Source: Kitasatospora sp. NBC_00458
GTDB lineage: Bacteria > Actinomycetota > Actinomycetes > Streptomycetales > Streptomycetaceae
Assembly (NCBI RefSeq): GCF_036013975.1
Contig: NZ_CP107904.1
Coordinates: 5,047,001 to 5,111,000, forward strand
Direction: 5' to 3'
DNA: 64,000 nucleotides
Shown here: piece after piece, positions 8,077 to 16,104 of the stretch
Layout: every line of letters starts with the position of its first letter
How positions within the stretch are numbered: the stretch's first letter is position 1
Position numbers and translations under genes: made by a program
Notes under the pieces: generated by a model
What the model was told of the DNA's origin: nothing
The model's input: the letters and a program-made list of their open reading frames with translations, nothing else
Database searches by the model: none

Positions 8077-8571
8077 GTGAAGCCGCTTCGCCTCCGCCTG
8101 CTGGTCGGCATCACCGCCGTCACCACGGCGCTGTCCTGGGCCGGTGCCAAGCTCTGGTCCTCGCTGGACACGCTGCCCGCCGTGCCGGGTGCGGCGCCGG
8201 TGGTGCTGGCCGCGGTGGCGGTGATCCTGCTCGCCACCGCGCTGTCGCTGCGCTCGCGGCTGAAGGCGGCGCGCGAGCGGCAGCCCGGCGCCAAGCGGGT
8301 CGACCCGCTGGGCGCGGCCCGGGCGGTGGTGCTGGGCCAGGCGAGCGCGCTGGTCTCGGCGGTGGTCACCGGCATCTACGCGGGCGCCGGGATCCACCTG
8401 CTCGGTGAGCTGGACGTGCCGGCCCGCAAGGATCAGGCGGTCACCGCCGGCTTCGCGGTGCTGGCCGGCGTCGCGGTGATCGCGGCGGCGCTCTGGCTGC
8501 AGCACGTCTGCAAGCTGCCGGAGAACCACGACGACCCGGGGAACCACGGGCCGGCGGCCACCCACCGCTGA
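8077..8571 (+). CDS. DUF3180 membrane protein
   Basis: A 164-residue protein with four predicted transmembrane helices (about residues 8-25, 40-58, 90-110 and 125-145), matching the DUF3180 family that sits next to folK in actinobacteria. Its function is unknown. GTG at 8077 is chosen because homologues start MKPLRLRxL; GAAAGGA lies about 12 nt upstream, rather distant. The C-terminal tail is hydrophilic and His-rich. The gene lies downstream of the folK terminator, so it may have its own promoter in the 212-bp gap, where none is obvious. Confidence 0.82.
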   Translation: MKPLRLRLLVGITAVTTALSWAGAKLWSSLDTLPAVPGAAPVVLAAVAVILLATALSLRSRLKAARERQPGAKRVDPLGAARAVVLGQASALVSAVVTGIYAGAGIHLLGELDVPARKDQAVTAGFAVLAGVAVIAAALWLQHVCKLPENHDDPGNHGPAATHR

Positions 8572-8658
8572 CCGGCCGCTCCCGCGGTGATCACGGGTGA
8601 TTTCCCGGGGGCTTCCGGTAAAGCCCGTGCGGTGTCAAGGGCCAAAGCGGACCCTGGG

Positions 8659-8688
8659 CTGACACGGCCCCAATTCGCACGCTAGTTT
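8659..8688 (+). promoter_or_regulatory. Promoter of coiled-coil membrane protein gene (predicted leaderless)
   Basis: CTGACA (8659-8664), an 18-bp spacer and TAGTTT (8683-8688), then six nucleotides to the ATG at 8695. The predicted start site coincides with the start codon and there is no Shine-Dalgarno sequence. A GTGTCA/TGACAC inverted repeat spans the region just upstream and includes the -35. Confidence 0.55.
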
Positions 8689-8694
8689 CTTGGC

Positions 8695-10026
8695 ATGTCT
8701 CGCGGACGCCACCGTCATTCCTCCGTCCTCGGCCGGATCCTCCCCCCCACCGCCGCCGGCGTGCTCATCGTCGCCGCGCTGGCCGCCCTGCTCTTCAGTC
8801 AGGACACCGTCCTGGTCCGCTCGCTGGGCGTCGCGGCGGTGCTCGCGACGCTCGGGATCGCGGTGCTGCTGCGGCAGCGCGACCGGGCCGCGCGGGCGGC
8901 CGCCGAGGTCTCCGTCGCGCAGCGGCTGCGGGCCGAGGAGCGGTTCGAGGAACAGCTCGCCGAGGCCGAGTACGCGGCGGAGGTGGCCGAGGAGCGGGCG
9001 ACCCGGTTCGGGCGGCGCCTGACCGCCGAGAAGTCCCGGCTGGCGAAGGCCGAGACGGAGATCGCCCGGCTGCTCAAGGAGCGGGCCGTGACGGTCGCCG
9101 AGCAGGCGCTCAAGGAGGCGGAGGCGGCCCAGCGGGCGCTCGCCGCCGCCCGGCCCCGGTACCCGGCCAGTCCGGCCGCGTTCGTCCGTGCCGGGGCCGC
9201 GCTGCGGCAGCTGGAGCGGCGCGCGGCGCAGCAGCAGGCGCAGCGGGAGCGGGAGGCCGAGCGGGAGCGCGCGGCGGGCGCGGAGCTCGCGCTGCGGGCC
9301 GGTGCGGCCCCGGCGACGACCTCGTCGACGGGTTCCCCGTCGGCTGCCGGGACGGCTGTGGTGGCCGCGGCCGCGGCCCCGGCGGTTTCCCCGCGGATGG
9401 TGCCGGCGGTTCCGGCCCCGGTCGCCCCCGCGGTGCCCGCCCCCGGCGTGGCGGGGCCGTCCGCGGCCTCGGTCCGGGCGGCCTCCGCCCAGGAGGGTTC
9501 CGGCGTTCCGGCGGTCCGGGCGGTTCCCGCGGCTCCCGCGGCCCCGGTCCGTCCGGTGCTGACGGCGACCGTCGGACAGCTCGGCGGGGCGCCCGCCGTC
9601 CCGCCCGCGGGTGCGGCCGAGCGGCAGCGTCCGCGTCCGGTGCAGTCCTCGGCGGTGCGCGGGCAGGGGTTCAGCTTCTTCGGCCGCGGCTCCGCTCCGG
9701 CGGTCAGGGCGGCCGCTCCGGCCCCGGCGGTCGGCAGCGTCGCGGAGCTCGGCGAGCGGGCCGACCTGGCGGACGTGGTCGGGGACGAGGCGGTCGCGGC
9801 CCAGGCCCGGCAGCAGGCGGAGGCCCGGCGGCAGGCACAGGAGCGGACCCCGGAGCCCGGCACCGTCGCCGGTGGGGAGCGGTCCGAGGCGGAGACCCAG
9901 GTGCTGCCGCAGGTCGGGGCCCCGGCGGCGGACGCCGGGGAGGCGGCCGGTCCGGAGGTGGTCGACCTGACCCCGCACGACGAGACCGAACTGATCCAGC
10001 TCCCGGAGCTGCGCGCCTCGCGCTGA
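8695..10026 (+). CDS. Coiled-coil membrane protein with Ala/Pro-rich tail
   Basis: A 443-residue protein. Two closely spaced hydrophobic segments (about residues 15-34 and 40-58) are followed by a charged Ala/Glu/Arg-rich coiled coil (about 65-210, heptad-like, with runs such as AEEVAEERATRF and REREAERERAAG). A long low-complexity Ala/Pro/Val region covers about 215-380, and the end is acidic and conserved-looking (VVDLTPHDETELIQLPEL). No enzymatic motif was seen. It resembles uncharacterised streptomycete proteins that could scaffold something at the membrane. ATG 8695 is supported by the leaderless promoter at 8659-8688. Two hairpins follow. Confidence 0.75.
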   Translation: MSRGRHRHSSVLGRILPPTAAGVLIVAALAALLFSQDTVLVRSLGVAAVLATLGIAVLLRQRDRAARAAAEVSVAQRLRAEERFEEQLAEAEYAAEVAEERATRFGRRLTAEKSRLAKAETEIARLLKERAVTVAEQALKEAEAAQRALAAARPRYPASPAAFVRAGAALRQLERRAAQQQAQREREAERERAAGAELALRAGAAPATTSSTGSPSAAGTAVVAAAAAPAVSPRMVPAVPAPVAPAVPAPGVAGPSAASVRAASAQEGSGVPAVRAVPAAPAAPVRPVLTATVGQLGGAPAVPPAGAAERQRPRPVQSSAVRGQGFSFFGRGSAPAVRAAAPAPAVGSVAELGERADLADVVGDEAVAAQARQQAEARRQAQERTPEPGTVAGGERSEAETQVLPQVGAPAADAGEAAGPEVVDLTPHDETELIQLPELRASR

Positions 10027-10057
10027 GCCGGCGTGGGCAGGCCGGCGCGGGAGAACG

Positions 10058-10089
10058 GCGCGGGAGGACGGCGTACCGTCCTCCCGCGC
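10058..10089 (+). terminator. Hairpin terminator after coiled-coil gene
   Basis: A perfect 14-bp stem (10058-10071 with 10076-10089; GCGCGGGAGGACGG and its complement) closed by a CGTA tetraloop, 31 bp after the stop codon. Confidence 0.75.
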
Positions 10090-10144
10090 CGCTCCCGTTC
10101 CGGGGCCCGTCTCCCGGACGGCGCCCGGCGGGCGCGGGAACGAC

Positions 10145-10181
10145 GGAGCGCCCGTCCGCCGGGTGGCGGGACGGGCGCTCC
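10145..10181. terminator. Second convergent hairpin terminator
   Basis: A perfect 13-bp stem (GGAGCGCCCGTCC, 10145-10157, with 10169-10181) and an 11-nt loop, between the coiled-coil gene and terD, which converge. It probably serves terD from the opposite strand. Confidence 0.65.
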
Positions 10182-10233
10182 GGGGCGTTCGGCCCCGGGC
10201 GTCGGGACGCCCGGGGACCGGAGTGCCGGGACG

Positions 10234-10809
10234 TCAGATCTGGACGCCGAAGTCCTGGGCGATGCCGGCCAGGCCGGAGGCGTAGCCCTGGCCGACGGCG
10301 CGGAACTTCCACTCGGCACCGTTGCGGTAGAGCTCGCCGAAGATCATGGCGGTCTCGGTGGCGGCGTCCTCGGAGAGGTCGTAGCGGGCGATCTCCGCGC
10401 CACCGGCCGCGTTGATCACGCGGATGTAGGCGTTGCGGACCTGGCCGAAGTTCTGCGACCGGGCGACGGCGTCGTAGATCGAGACCGGGAAGGTGATCCG
10501 GGTGGCCTCGGCCGGCAGCGTGGCGAGGCTGACGTTGATCGCCTCGTCGTCGCCCGCGCCCTCGCCGGTGCGGTTGTCGCCGGTGTGGACGACGGTGTTG
10601 TCCGGGCTGCTCGTGTTGTTGAAGAAGACGAAGTGCCCGTTGGACAGCACCTTCCCGTCCGCGTTCAGCACGATCGCGCTGGCGTCCAGGTCGAACTCGG
10701 CACCGGTCGTGGTGCGGACGTCCCAGCCGAGGCCGATGGTGACCGCGGTCAGGCCGGGGGCCTCCTTGGTCAGCGAGACGTTGCCACCCTTGGAGAGGCT
10801 CACTGGCAT
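10234..10809 (-). CDS. terD: TerD-family calcium-binding stress protein
   Basis: A 191-residue TerD-domain protein of the tellurite/stress family, cytoplasmic, proposed to bind Ca2+. Signatures are MPVSLSKGGNVSLTKEAPGL at the start, LGWDVRTTTGAEFDLDAS near residue 27, the acidic loop DNRTGEGAGDDEAINV near 75, and RYDLSEDAATETAMIFGELYR near 145. The start at 10809 fits the invariant TerD N-terminus; in-frame sequence upstream is not family-like. GAAGGGA lies about 9 nt before it. Streptomycetes usually carry several terD paralogues; which one this is cannot be told. It lies 111 bp downstream of a small unknown gene on the same strand. Confidence 0.93.
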   Translation of the reverse strand: MPVSLSKGGNVSLTKEAPGLTAVTIGLGWDVRTTTGAEFDLDASAIVLNADGKVLSNGHFVFFNNTSSPDNTVVHTGDNRTGEGAGDDEAINVSLATLPAEATRITFPVSIYDAVARSQNFGQVRNAYIRVINAAGGAEIARYDLSEDAATETAMIFGELYRNGAEWKFRAVGQGYASGLAGIAQDFGVQI

Positions 10810-10920
10810 GGTGTGTGCTGTCCCTTCGATTGCTTTTGCCGTGATAACGCGGGAACCGGCGGGGATGGTTCCACGCGGTGGGCGGATTTCCGCCACCGGC
10901 ACGGGTTCGGGTATTCCCCG

Positions 10921-11418
10921 TCAGATTCGACGGAACCGGCCCTGAAGTGACCAGATGGCCGGATTCTCGGCGAGATCGGGGTGCATGTCGAAGAGGTCGG
11001 CGAGAGTGTCCTGGAGAAAGTCGCGGGCCTCGCGCCTCAGGTCGCCGTGCCGGACCACGGCGGGCGGCTCGTCCGGCAGCCAGGTGGCGGTGACCTCGAC
11101 CCAGTTGAACCGGCGGGCGAACCGCAGCAGCTCGGTGTTCTGGGTGAAGTCGAGGTCGGCGGTCTGCACCCGGGCGGCGCGGCCGCCGGCCGGGTCGCGG
11201 TCCAGTTCCTCGGCGATGTCGCAGAGGGCCCAGGCGAAGTCCAGCACCGGGACCCATCCCCAGGCTGTGGACAGCTCCGCGCCCTCGGCGTCGAGGTAGA
11301 CGTCGCCGCAGAAGAGGTCGTACCGCAGCGCGTGGGTGGTCGCGGTCCGGTAGTCGGTCTGCGGGGGGTCGGGGAAGCGGTTGGAGAGGGAGTAGCCGAG
11401 CTCGATCACACAGGCCAT
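10921..11418 (-). CDS. Conserved hypothetical protein upstream of terD
   Basis: A 165-residue soluble acidic protein beginning MACVIELGYSLSNRF, with no signal peptide or membrane segment and no motif I can assign. It contains alternating aromatic/acidic stretches (WGWVPVLDFAWALCDIAEELDRDP; RFNWVEVTATWLPDEPP) suggesting a compact alpha/beta fold. It lies upstream of terD on the same strand and may be co-transcribed. It is divergent from arfB with 68 bp between the start codons. The function is unknown. Confidence 0.6.
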   Translation of the reverse strand: MACVIELGYSLSNRFPDPPQTDYRTATTHALRYDLFCGDVYLDAEGAELSTAWGWVPVLDFAWALCDIAEELDRDPAGGRAARVQTADLDFTQNTELLRFARRFNWVEVTATWLPDEPPAVVRHGDLRREARDFLQDTLADLFDMHPDLAENPAIWSLQGRFRRI

Positions 11419-11486
11419 TGTCCGGGCTGCGCGGCGGGTCGGATAACCGGGTGACCGGCGGGGCCCCGGCGCGGGATGATGGGCGC

Positions 11487-11918
11487 ATGCCCGAGCCCAT
11501 TCGCGTCCGGGGATCGGTGGTCGTCCCCGACGCCGAGCTCGTCTGGCGCTTCTCCCGTTCCTCCGGCCCCGGTGGCCAGCACGTCAACACGTCCGACACC
11601 CAGGTCGAGCTCCGCTACGACCTGGCGGCCTCGGCCGCGCTGCCCGAGGTCTGGAAGCAGCGTGCGCTGGAGCGGCTGGGCGGCCGGCTGGTGGACGGGC
11701 GGGTGCTGGTGGTCCGCGCCTCCGAGCACCGCTCGCAGTGGCGCAACCGCGAGGTCGCCGCGGCCCGGCTGGCCTCGCTGCTCGGCGAGGCGACCGCCCC
11801 GCCGCCGAAGGCCCGCCGGGCGACCAGGCCCAGCAAGGGCATGGTCGAGCGGCGGCTGTCCAACAAGCGGCACCGCTCCGAGCTGAAGCAGGGGCGGCGC
11901 TCGCCGCGGGGCGAGTAG
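11487..11918 (+). CDS. arfB: ArfB/YaeJ-type peptidyl-tRNA hydrolase
   Basis: A release-factor-like hydrolase that rescues stalled ribosomes by cleaving peptidyl-tRNA in the A site. The 143-residue protein has the catalytic SSGPGGQHVN motif near residue 25, then VWKQRALERLGGRL, SQWRNREVAAARL, and the basic tail KARRATRPSKGMVERRLSNKRHRS that inserts into the mRNA tunnel in ArfB. It lacks the codon-recognition domains of RF1/RF2, which fits ArfB. The start at 11487 is preferred; GATGAT sits six nucleotides upstream and no Shine-Dalgarno is present, suggesting a leaderless message. Sequence upstream in frame from 11418 is not family-like. Confidence 0.92.
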   Translation: MPEPIRVRGSVVVPDAELVWRFSRSSGPGGQHVNTSDTQVELRYDLAASAALPEVWKQRALERLGGRLVDGRVLVVRASEHRSQWRNREVAAARLASLLGEATAPPPKARRATRPSKGMVERRLSNKRHRSELKQGRRSPRGE

Positions 11919-11958
11919 ACGCCGCGGGGGGCGCGCCGGCCGCCGTACCGGGCGGGTC

Positions 11959-12495
11959 TCAGCCCAGGGTGCGGTAGCCGCCGCGGAAGTAGAGCAGCGG
12001 GCGGCCGCCCGGGTCGGGGACCAGCGCCTCCAGGACACGGCCGAGCAGCAGGGTGTGGTCGCCGGCCGCGATCCGCTGCTCGGTGCGGCACTCGACGGTG
12101 GCGAGCGCCCCGTCGATGAGCGGGGCCCCGCTGAACGGTCCGCGGTGGTGCGGGGCGTCGGCGAACAGCAGCCGGTCGCTGAGCCGGCCCTTCATGGCGA
12201 ACCGGGAGCCGAGCGCCCGCTGTCCCTCGGTGAGCAGCGAGACCGCCCAGGTGTCGGTCCGCGAGAGCACCTCGTCCATCCTGGAGTCCTCGCGGACGGA
12301 GATCAGGACCAGCGGCGGCTCCAGCGACACGGAGAGGAAGGACGTGGCGGTCATGCCGAGGTCCTCTCCGTCCTCCGGGTCGTGGACGGTCACCAGGCTC
12401 ACTCCGGCGGCGAGCTGGGAGAGCGCCGCCCGGAACTCGTCGGGCGTTGCTTGGGAGGCAGCTTCGGGCTGCGGGGACGAGTACACGTACCGCAC
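11959..12495 (-). CDS. Flavin reductase-like protein
   Basis: A 178-residue protein of the flavin reductase/HpaC-like split-barrel fold that binds FMN and usually reduces free flavin for a partner monooxygenase. Signatures are DEFRAALSQLAAGVSLVTV, LGMTATSFLSVSLEPPLVLISV near residue 50, and a C-terminal GDHTLLLGRVLEA with the conserved GDH. No monooxygenase gene is adjacent, so the partner is unknown. The first codon is GTG (12495) with another GTG at 12486, and no clear ribosome binding site. It is divergent from the cyclase gene across a 387-bp region containing two palindromes. Confidence 0.85.
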   Translation of the reverse strand: MRYVYSSPQPEAASQATPDEFRAALSQLAAGVSLVTVHDPEDGEDLGMTATSFLSVSLEPPLVLISVREDSRMDEVLSRTDTWAVSLLTEGQRALGSRFAMKGRLSDRLLFADAPHHRGPFSGAPLIDGALATVECRTEQRIAAGDHTLLLGRVLEALVPDPGGRPLLYFRGGYRTLG

Positions 12496-12685
12496 GGTAG
12501 CCCGGGAGCGGAGGTAACGGCATCGGGCCCTGGTCGTAGGACCAGCGGCGCAGGCGCCGGTGCGGACGCCCGGTGGGCGGGAGGTTACGGTTCGCGGCCG
12601 CTCTCACTCGCAGGAGTGAAGGGGAGGGCCTGCCCGGCGGGCAGCCGGCTTCAGTGCGCGGCCCTGGCGACCGACCACCAGAAAT

Positions 12686-12718
12686 GTTCCGATAGCGGCT
12701 TATGTCCGCTTAGGGAAC
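12686..12718. promoter_or_regulatory. 33-bp interrupted dyad upstream of cyclase gene
   Basis: GTTCC-N3-AGCGG-N7-CCGCT-N3-GGAAC is perfectly symmetric about position 12702, with ten paired bases per half. The spacing resembles a protein-binding operator rather than a terminator stem. It lies in the 387-bp divergent region between the flavin reductase and the cyclase genes. The binding protein is not known. Confidence 0.55.
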
Positions 12719-12749
12719 GGATGAACTGATTAAGGGCGCATAAGTGTCG

Positions 12750-12765
12750 TGTGATTTAAGTCACA
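12750..12765. promoter_or_regulatory. Crp-like site (TGTGA-N6-TCACA)
   Basis: TGTGATTTAAGTCACA matches the Crp/FNR-type palindrome TGTGA-N6-TCACA exactly. Streptomyces Crp is reported to recognise GTG-N6-CAC. The site is 118 bp upstream of the cyclase start codon in unusually AT-rich sequence. Binding is inferred from sequence only. Confidence 0.6.
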
Positions 12766-12882
12766 AGTGATGACCTATTGCTGACCGAGCGTGCCGAACG
12801 CTGTGCTCCCTGTGATTCAGTTCTTCTGGCAATCGGACGATAACCAATCAAGACCTATCCGAAGCAGCCGGGGAGCCCCCGC

Positions 12883-14733
12883 ATGGAAGCCGAGTCGGAG
12901 CCGTACGTCCGTCTCGCGACCCTCCGCACCTTGCACCGGGTCGTGGCGGACCTCAACGCTGCCCGCAGCCTGGCCGGAACCCTGCAGGCCGTGGTCGAGG
13001 GTGCGGTGCACGGACTCGGATTCGACGCCGCGGCGGTCAGCCTGGTCCGGCCGGACGGGGACCTCGTGGTGGCGGCCGTCTGGGAGCTTGAGGAGAGCGC
13101 CATGGGCGGCCCCTCCGTACTGCTCGGCCAGGTGGGCTCCCGCGAGTCCTGGGACCGGCTGCTCGGCGTCAGCGACCACTGGGGCACCCTGCGCTTCCTC
13201 CCCTACGACCGGGGCTGGGCGGTCGCCAGCGACATCCCGCGCTGGATCGGGGACGGTCCGATGCCGGTCTACGCCAACGACTGGCACCCCGCCGACGGTC
13301 TGCTCGCCCCGATGTACAGCGCCGGCGGCGACCTGCTCGGCGTCCTCTCCGTGGACCGCCCGCGCAGCGGCAAGCGCCCCGGGGCCTGGACCCGCGAGGC
13401 GCTGGAGATGTTCTCGCTGCAGGCCTCCATCGCGATCGGCAACGCCCGGCTGCGGGCCGAGATGCAGCGCGCCCTGGCCCGCCTGGAGAAGGAGCAGCAG
13501 GCCCTGCGGGCCAGTGAGGAGAGCTTCCGCCAGGCGTTCGAGTACGCGCCCAGCGGGATGGCCATCACCGAGCTGCACGGGGCCGGGCGCGGCCAGCTGA
13601 CCAGGGTCAACGACGCGCTCTGTCGTCTGCTCGGCCGCCCTCGCGCGGTGCTCCGCCAGCAGAGTTTCGCCGACCTCGTCCACCCGGACGACCGGGCGCT
13701 GCTGGAGCGCACCAGCGCCGAGAGCGGCCGGGCTGAACTGCGCCTCTCCCGCCGGGACGGCGGCTACCAGTGGGTCTGCCTGCGCAACTCGATCGTCGCC
13801 GACGCCGCCGAGGGGCCGAGCTTCCTGCTCACCCACGTCGAGGACATCGAGGACCGGAAGCGGCACGAGCTCCAGCTCGCCCACCGGGCCAGCCACGACG
13901 CGCTCACCGGTCTGCCGAACGGTGCCGAGCTCAAGGCCCGGCTCGGGCGGCGCCTCTGCGGCCAGCCCCAGAGCGCCGCCGCCGTCGCCGGGCCCCAGAC
14001 CGGGCCCGCCGACCTGCCCTACGGGGGCGGCGGCTTCCCGGCCGCCGGCTACCCGGGCGCCGGGTACGCGGTGGCCGACTCCTACAGCGCGCACACCGCG
14101 TACGACGGCCTGGAGGGGGGCGATCCGCGCTCCGGACCGGCGCACGGGTACGGCCCCCCGGAGGGGTACCCGCTGCCGGCCGCCGGCGCGGCGCCCGGGC
14201 CGGCGGCCGGCTACGGCGAGCACGTGCACGCGGTGGTCCCCGCCGACCACGGATCCGGGAACGAGGCCTGGTCGGGCCCGTTCCGCTCGGGCGCACCGGC
14301 CGTCGTCGAGAAAGGGCTGGCCGTCCTCTTCTGCGACCTCGACGGCTTCAAGTCGATCAACGACCGGTTCGGGCACAACGCGGGCGACGCCGTCCTGGTC
14401 GAGGTCGCCCGCCGGCTCAGCGGGGCCGTGCGGGACGGCGACACGGTGGCCCGGCTCGGCGGTGACGAGTTCGTGGTGCTGGCCGACGGCATCGGGCGGG
14501 ACGAGGCCAAGGACCTCGCCCACCGGCTGCGGAACGCGATCATCCCGCCGATGCGGATCGACGGCCGGGCGATGCGGGTCGGCGTCAGCCTGGGGATCGG
14601 CTGGGCGGGCTGCGGGATGAGCACCGAGGAGGTGCTGCACACCGCGGACGAGCGCATGTACGACGAGAAGCGGGCCCGGGGAGGCTCGGTGCGCGGGGCC
14701 AGGGGCGAGCGTTCGCACCGGCGGGCCGGCTGA
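12883..14733 (+). CDS. cdgB: CdgB-type diguanylate cyclase (GAF-PAS-GGDEF)
   Basis: Synthesises cyclic di-GMP, which in Streptomyces loads BldD to block sporulation. The 616-residue cytosolic protein has an N-terminal GAF domain (about 1-185), a short coiled coil (192-210), a PAS/PAC domain (about 210-330, with FEYAPSGMAI and HPDDRALLERT) and a GGDEF domain from about 335. The active site GGDEF is near residue 526, with the inhibitory RxxD I-site (RDGD) exactly five residues before it, so product inhibition is expected. The GGDEF domain is split after DALTGLPNGAELK by about 115 residues rich in Gly, Pro, Ala and Tyr (about 357-474) before VLFCDLDGFKSINDRFGH. Domain order fits CdgB. Promoter palindromes suggest multi-input control. 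Confidence 0.88.
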   Translation: MEAESEPYVRLATLRTLHRVVADLNAARSLAGTLQAVVEGAVHGLGFDAAAVSLVRPDGDLVVAAVWELEESAMGGPSVLLGQVGSRESWDRLLGVSDHWGTLRFLPYDRGWAVASDIPRWIGDGPMPVYANDWHPADGLLAPMYSAGGDLLGVLSVDRPRSGKRPGAWTREALEMFSLQASIAIGNARLRAEMQRALARLEKEQQALRASEESFRQAFEYAPSGMAITELHGAGRGQLTRVNDALCRLLGRPRAVLRQQSFADLVHPDDRALLERTSAESGRAELRLSRRDGGYQWVCLRNSIVADAAEGPSFLLTHVEDIEDRKRHELQLAHRASHDALTGLPNGAELKARLGRRLCGQPQSAAAVAGPQTGPADLPYGGGGFPAAGYPGAGYAVADSYSAHTAYDGLEGGDPRSGPAHGYGPPEGYPLPAAGAAPGPAAGYGEHVHAVVPADHGSGNEAWSGPFRSGAPAVVEKGLAVLFCDLDGFKSINDRFGHNAGDAVLVEVARRLSGAVRDGDTVARLGGDEFVVLADGIGRDEAKDLAHRLRNAIIPPMRIDGRAMRVGVSLGIGWAGCGMSTEEVLHTADERMYDEKRARGGSVRGARGERSHRRAG

Positions 14734-15003
14734 GGTCCGGCCGCCCGGAGCGGTGGGGGAGCGCGGCGGACGGGCCCGGACGAGGTCCCCGGCGCGGGCC
14801 CCGGGACGGGTCCCGCCGCAGGTCCCGGGCGGGTTTTCGGGCCGCGGGGCGGGCGGTTCCGGACGAAAGCTACCCGCCGGTTGTCAAGGGGTCTTTTCGG
14901 GCCGTCGCCGACGGCAGGTAGTGTTCCCGGGTACAAGCGACCACGACCAGCGCCGGGGGCACGGCAGCCCGGCGGCGCGACCGCGATGGGGGAGTTGACC
15001 ACC

Positions 15004-16011
15004 GTGACCACCGCCGGCAGCAGCGGAGTGCCCCAGGGCCCGGAGGGCGGCACCCCGCAGGACGACGATCCGTTCGGCTACCTGTACCGTCCGGCCGAAG
15101 GGGAGGCGGCCCAGCCGTCCGAACCCCAGCAGGGCGTGCCGCGCACGTCGTACAGCCGCCCGATGGAGGTCGGCCGCGCCCAGTACGGGCAGCAGGCCCG
15201 GCCCCAGCAGCCGTACCCGGCGCAGCCCGGCTACCCGCAGGGCCAGGCCGCCCAGCCGTACCCGCCGCAGGGCGAGTACGGCGGCCAGCCCACCCAGCAG
15301 GCCGAGTACGCAGGCGCCCCGACCCAGCAGGCCCGGTACGCCGAGCACTCCCGCCCGCAGCCGGGCGAGGAGCGGCCGGGCGGCGGCCGGGGCAAGGGGG
15401 CGGTCATCGGTGCGGTGGCGGTGGTCGCGGCCATCGCGATCGGCGCCGGGATAGCCCTCTCCACCGGGGACCCGGACAAGGACAAGGACAAGGACAAGGA
15501 CGCCAAGGGCGGCACCGCCTCGGTCAGCGCGCCGGCCACCCCGGGAGGCACCGGCAGCGCGAGCCCGACGGCCAGCGCCCCGGCGACGGCCTCGGCGACC
15601 GCCACGGCCGGGCCGGGCACGGTCGACGCGAGCCAGCTCCAGGCGCAGAACGCGCCGTCCGGGAACACCGTCAAGGGCGCCAGGTCGGCGGACGGCTCCT
15701 ACCTGACCCTGCAGCCCGGCGGGTCGGTCAGCTGGACCGGCGACGTACCGACCGCCGGCAGCTACAAGTTCTGGGTGTACTACAACAACCCGGGCGCCGA
15801 CGTGAAGGGCCCGGCGGCGGTGAACGGCAAGGACTGGCCGGGCGGGCTGTCGTTCAAGAACTACTCGCCGGGGAAGGACCCGGCGTCCTCCTGGTTCAAG
15901 ACGTACATAACCCCGCCGTTGCAGGCCGGGACGAACACGATCACGATCACCGTGCCGGCGGGCAGCGGGGCGATCCTGATCGACCAGGTGGTGCTGGACA
16001 CCTCCGGCTGA
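15004..16011 (+). CDS. Single-pass membrane protein with carbohydrate-binding (CBM6/35-like) domain
   Basis: A 335-residue protein. The cytosolic N-terminal half is Gln/Pro/Tyr-rich with repeated PYPAQPGYPQGQ-like units. One transmembrane helix (VIGAVAVVAAIAIGAGIAL) follows, then a charged DPDKDKDKDKDAKG linker and a Ser/Thr/Ala/Pro spacer. The extracytoplasmic C-terminal beta-sandwich has GSVSWTGDVPTAGSYKFWVYYNNPG and ends GAILIDQVVLDTSG, typical of CBM6/CBM35-type glycan-binding modules. It may hold a wall or environmental glycan. GTG at 15004 is chosen because GGGGGAG lies about 9-10 nt upstream; ATG 14986 is the alternative. It lies beside the amino-sugar catabolism genes but ends in a terminator shared with them. 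Confidence 0.75.
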   Translation: MTTAGSSGVPQGPEGGTPQDDDPFGYLYRPAEGEAAQPSEPQQGVPRTSYSRPMEVGRAQYGQQARPQQPYPAQPGYPQGQAAQPYPPQGEYGGQPTQQAEYAGAPTQQARYAEHSRPQPGEERPGGGRGKGAVIGAVAVVAAIAIGAGIALSTGDPDKDKDKDKDAKGGTASVSAPATPGGTGSASPTASAPATASATATAGPGTVDASQLQAQNAPSGNTVKGARSADGSYLTLQPGGSVSWTGDVPTAGSYKFWVYYNNPGADVKGPAAVNGKDWPGGLSFKNYSPGKDPASSWFKTYITPPLQAGTNTITITVPAGSGAILIDQVVLDTSG

Positions 16012-16032
16012 GCCGGCCGGACCCGGCGCTGA

Positions 16033-16080
16033 CGTGGGACGGCCGCCCGCTCCCCTCGGGGAACGGGCGGCCGTCCCACG
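16033..16080. terminator. Bidirectional terminator between CBM gene and nagA
   Basis: A perfect 17-bp stem (16033-16049 with 16064-16080; CGTGGGACGG... pairs with ...CCGTCCCACG), extended inside by TCCCC/GGGGA. It separates two convergent genes. Confidence 0.85.
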
Positions 16081-16104
16081 CGTGTGCGCGGGGAGCGGAC
16101 CGGC

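Noticed and set aside
12782..12794. Possible BldD box TGACCGAGCGTGC upstream of the cyclase gene
   Set aside because: CdgB-type genes are known BldD targets and this resembles the consensus, but two conserved positions differ. By eye it is too weak to list as a site.
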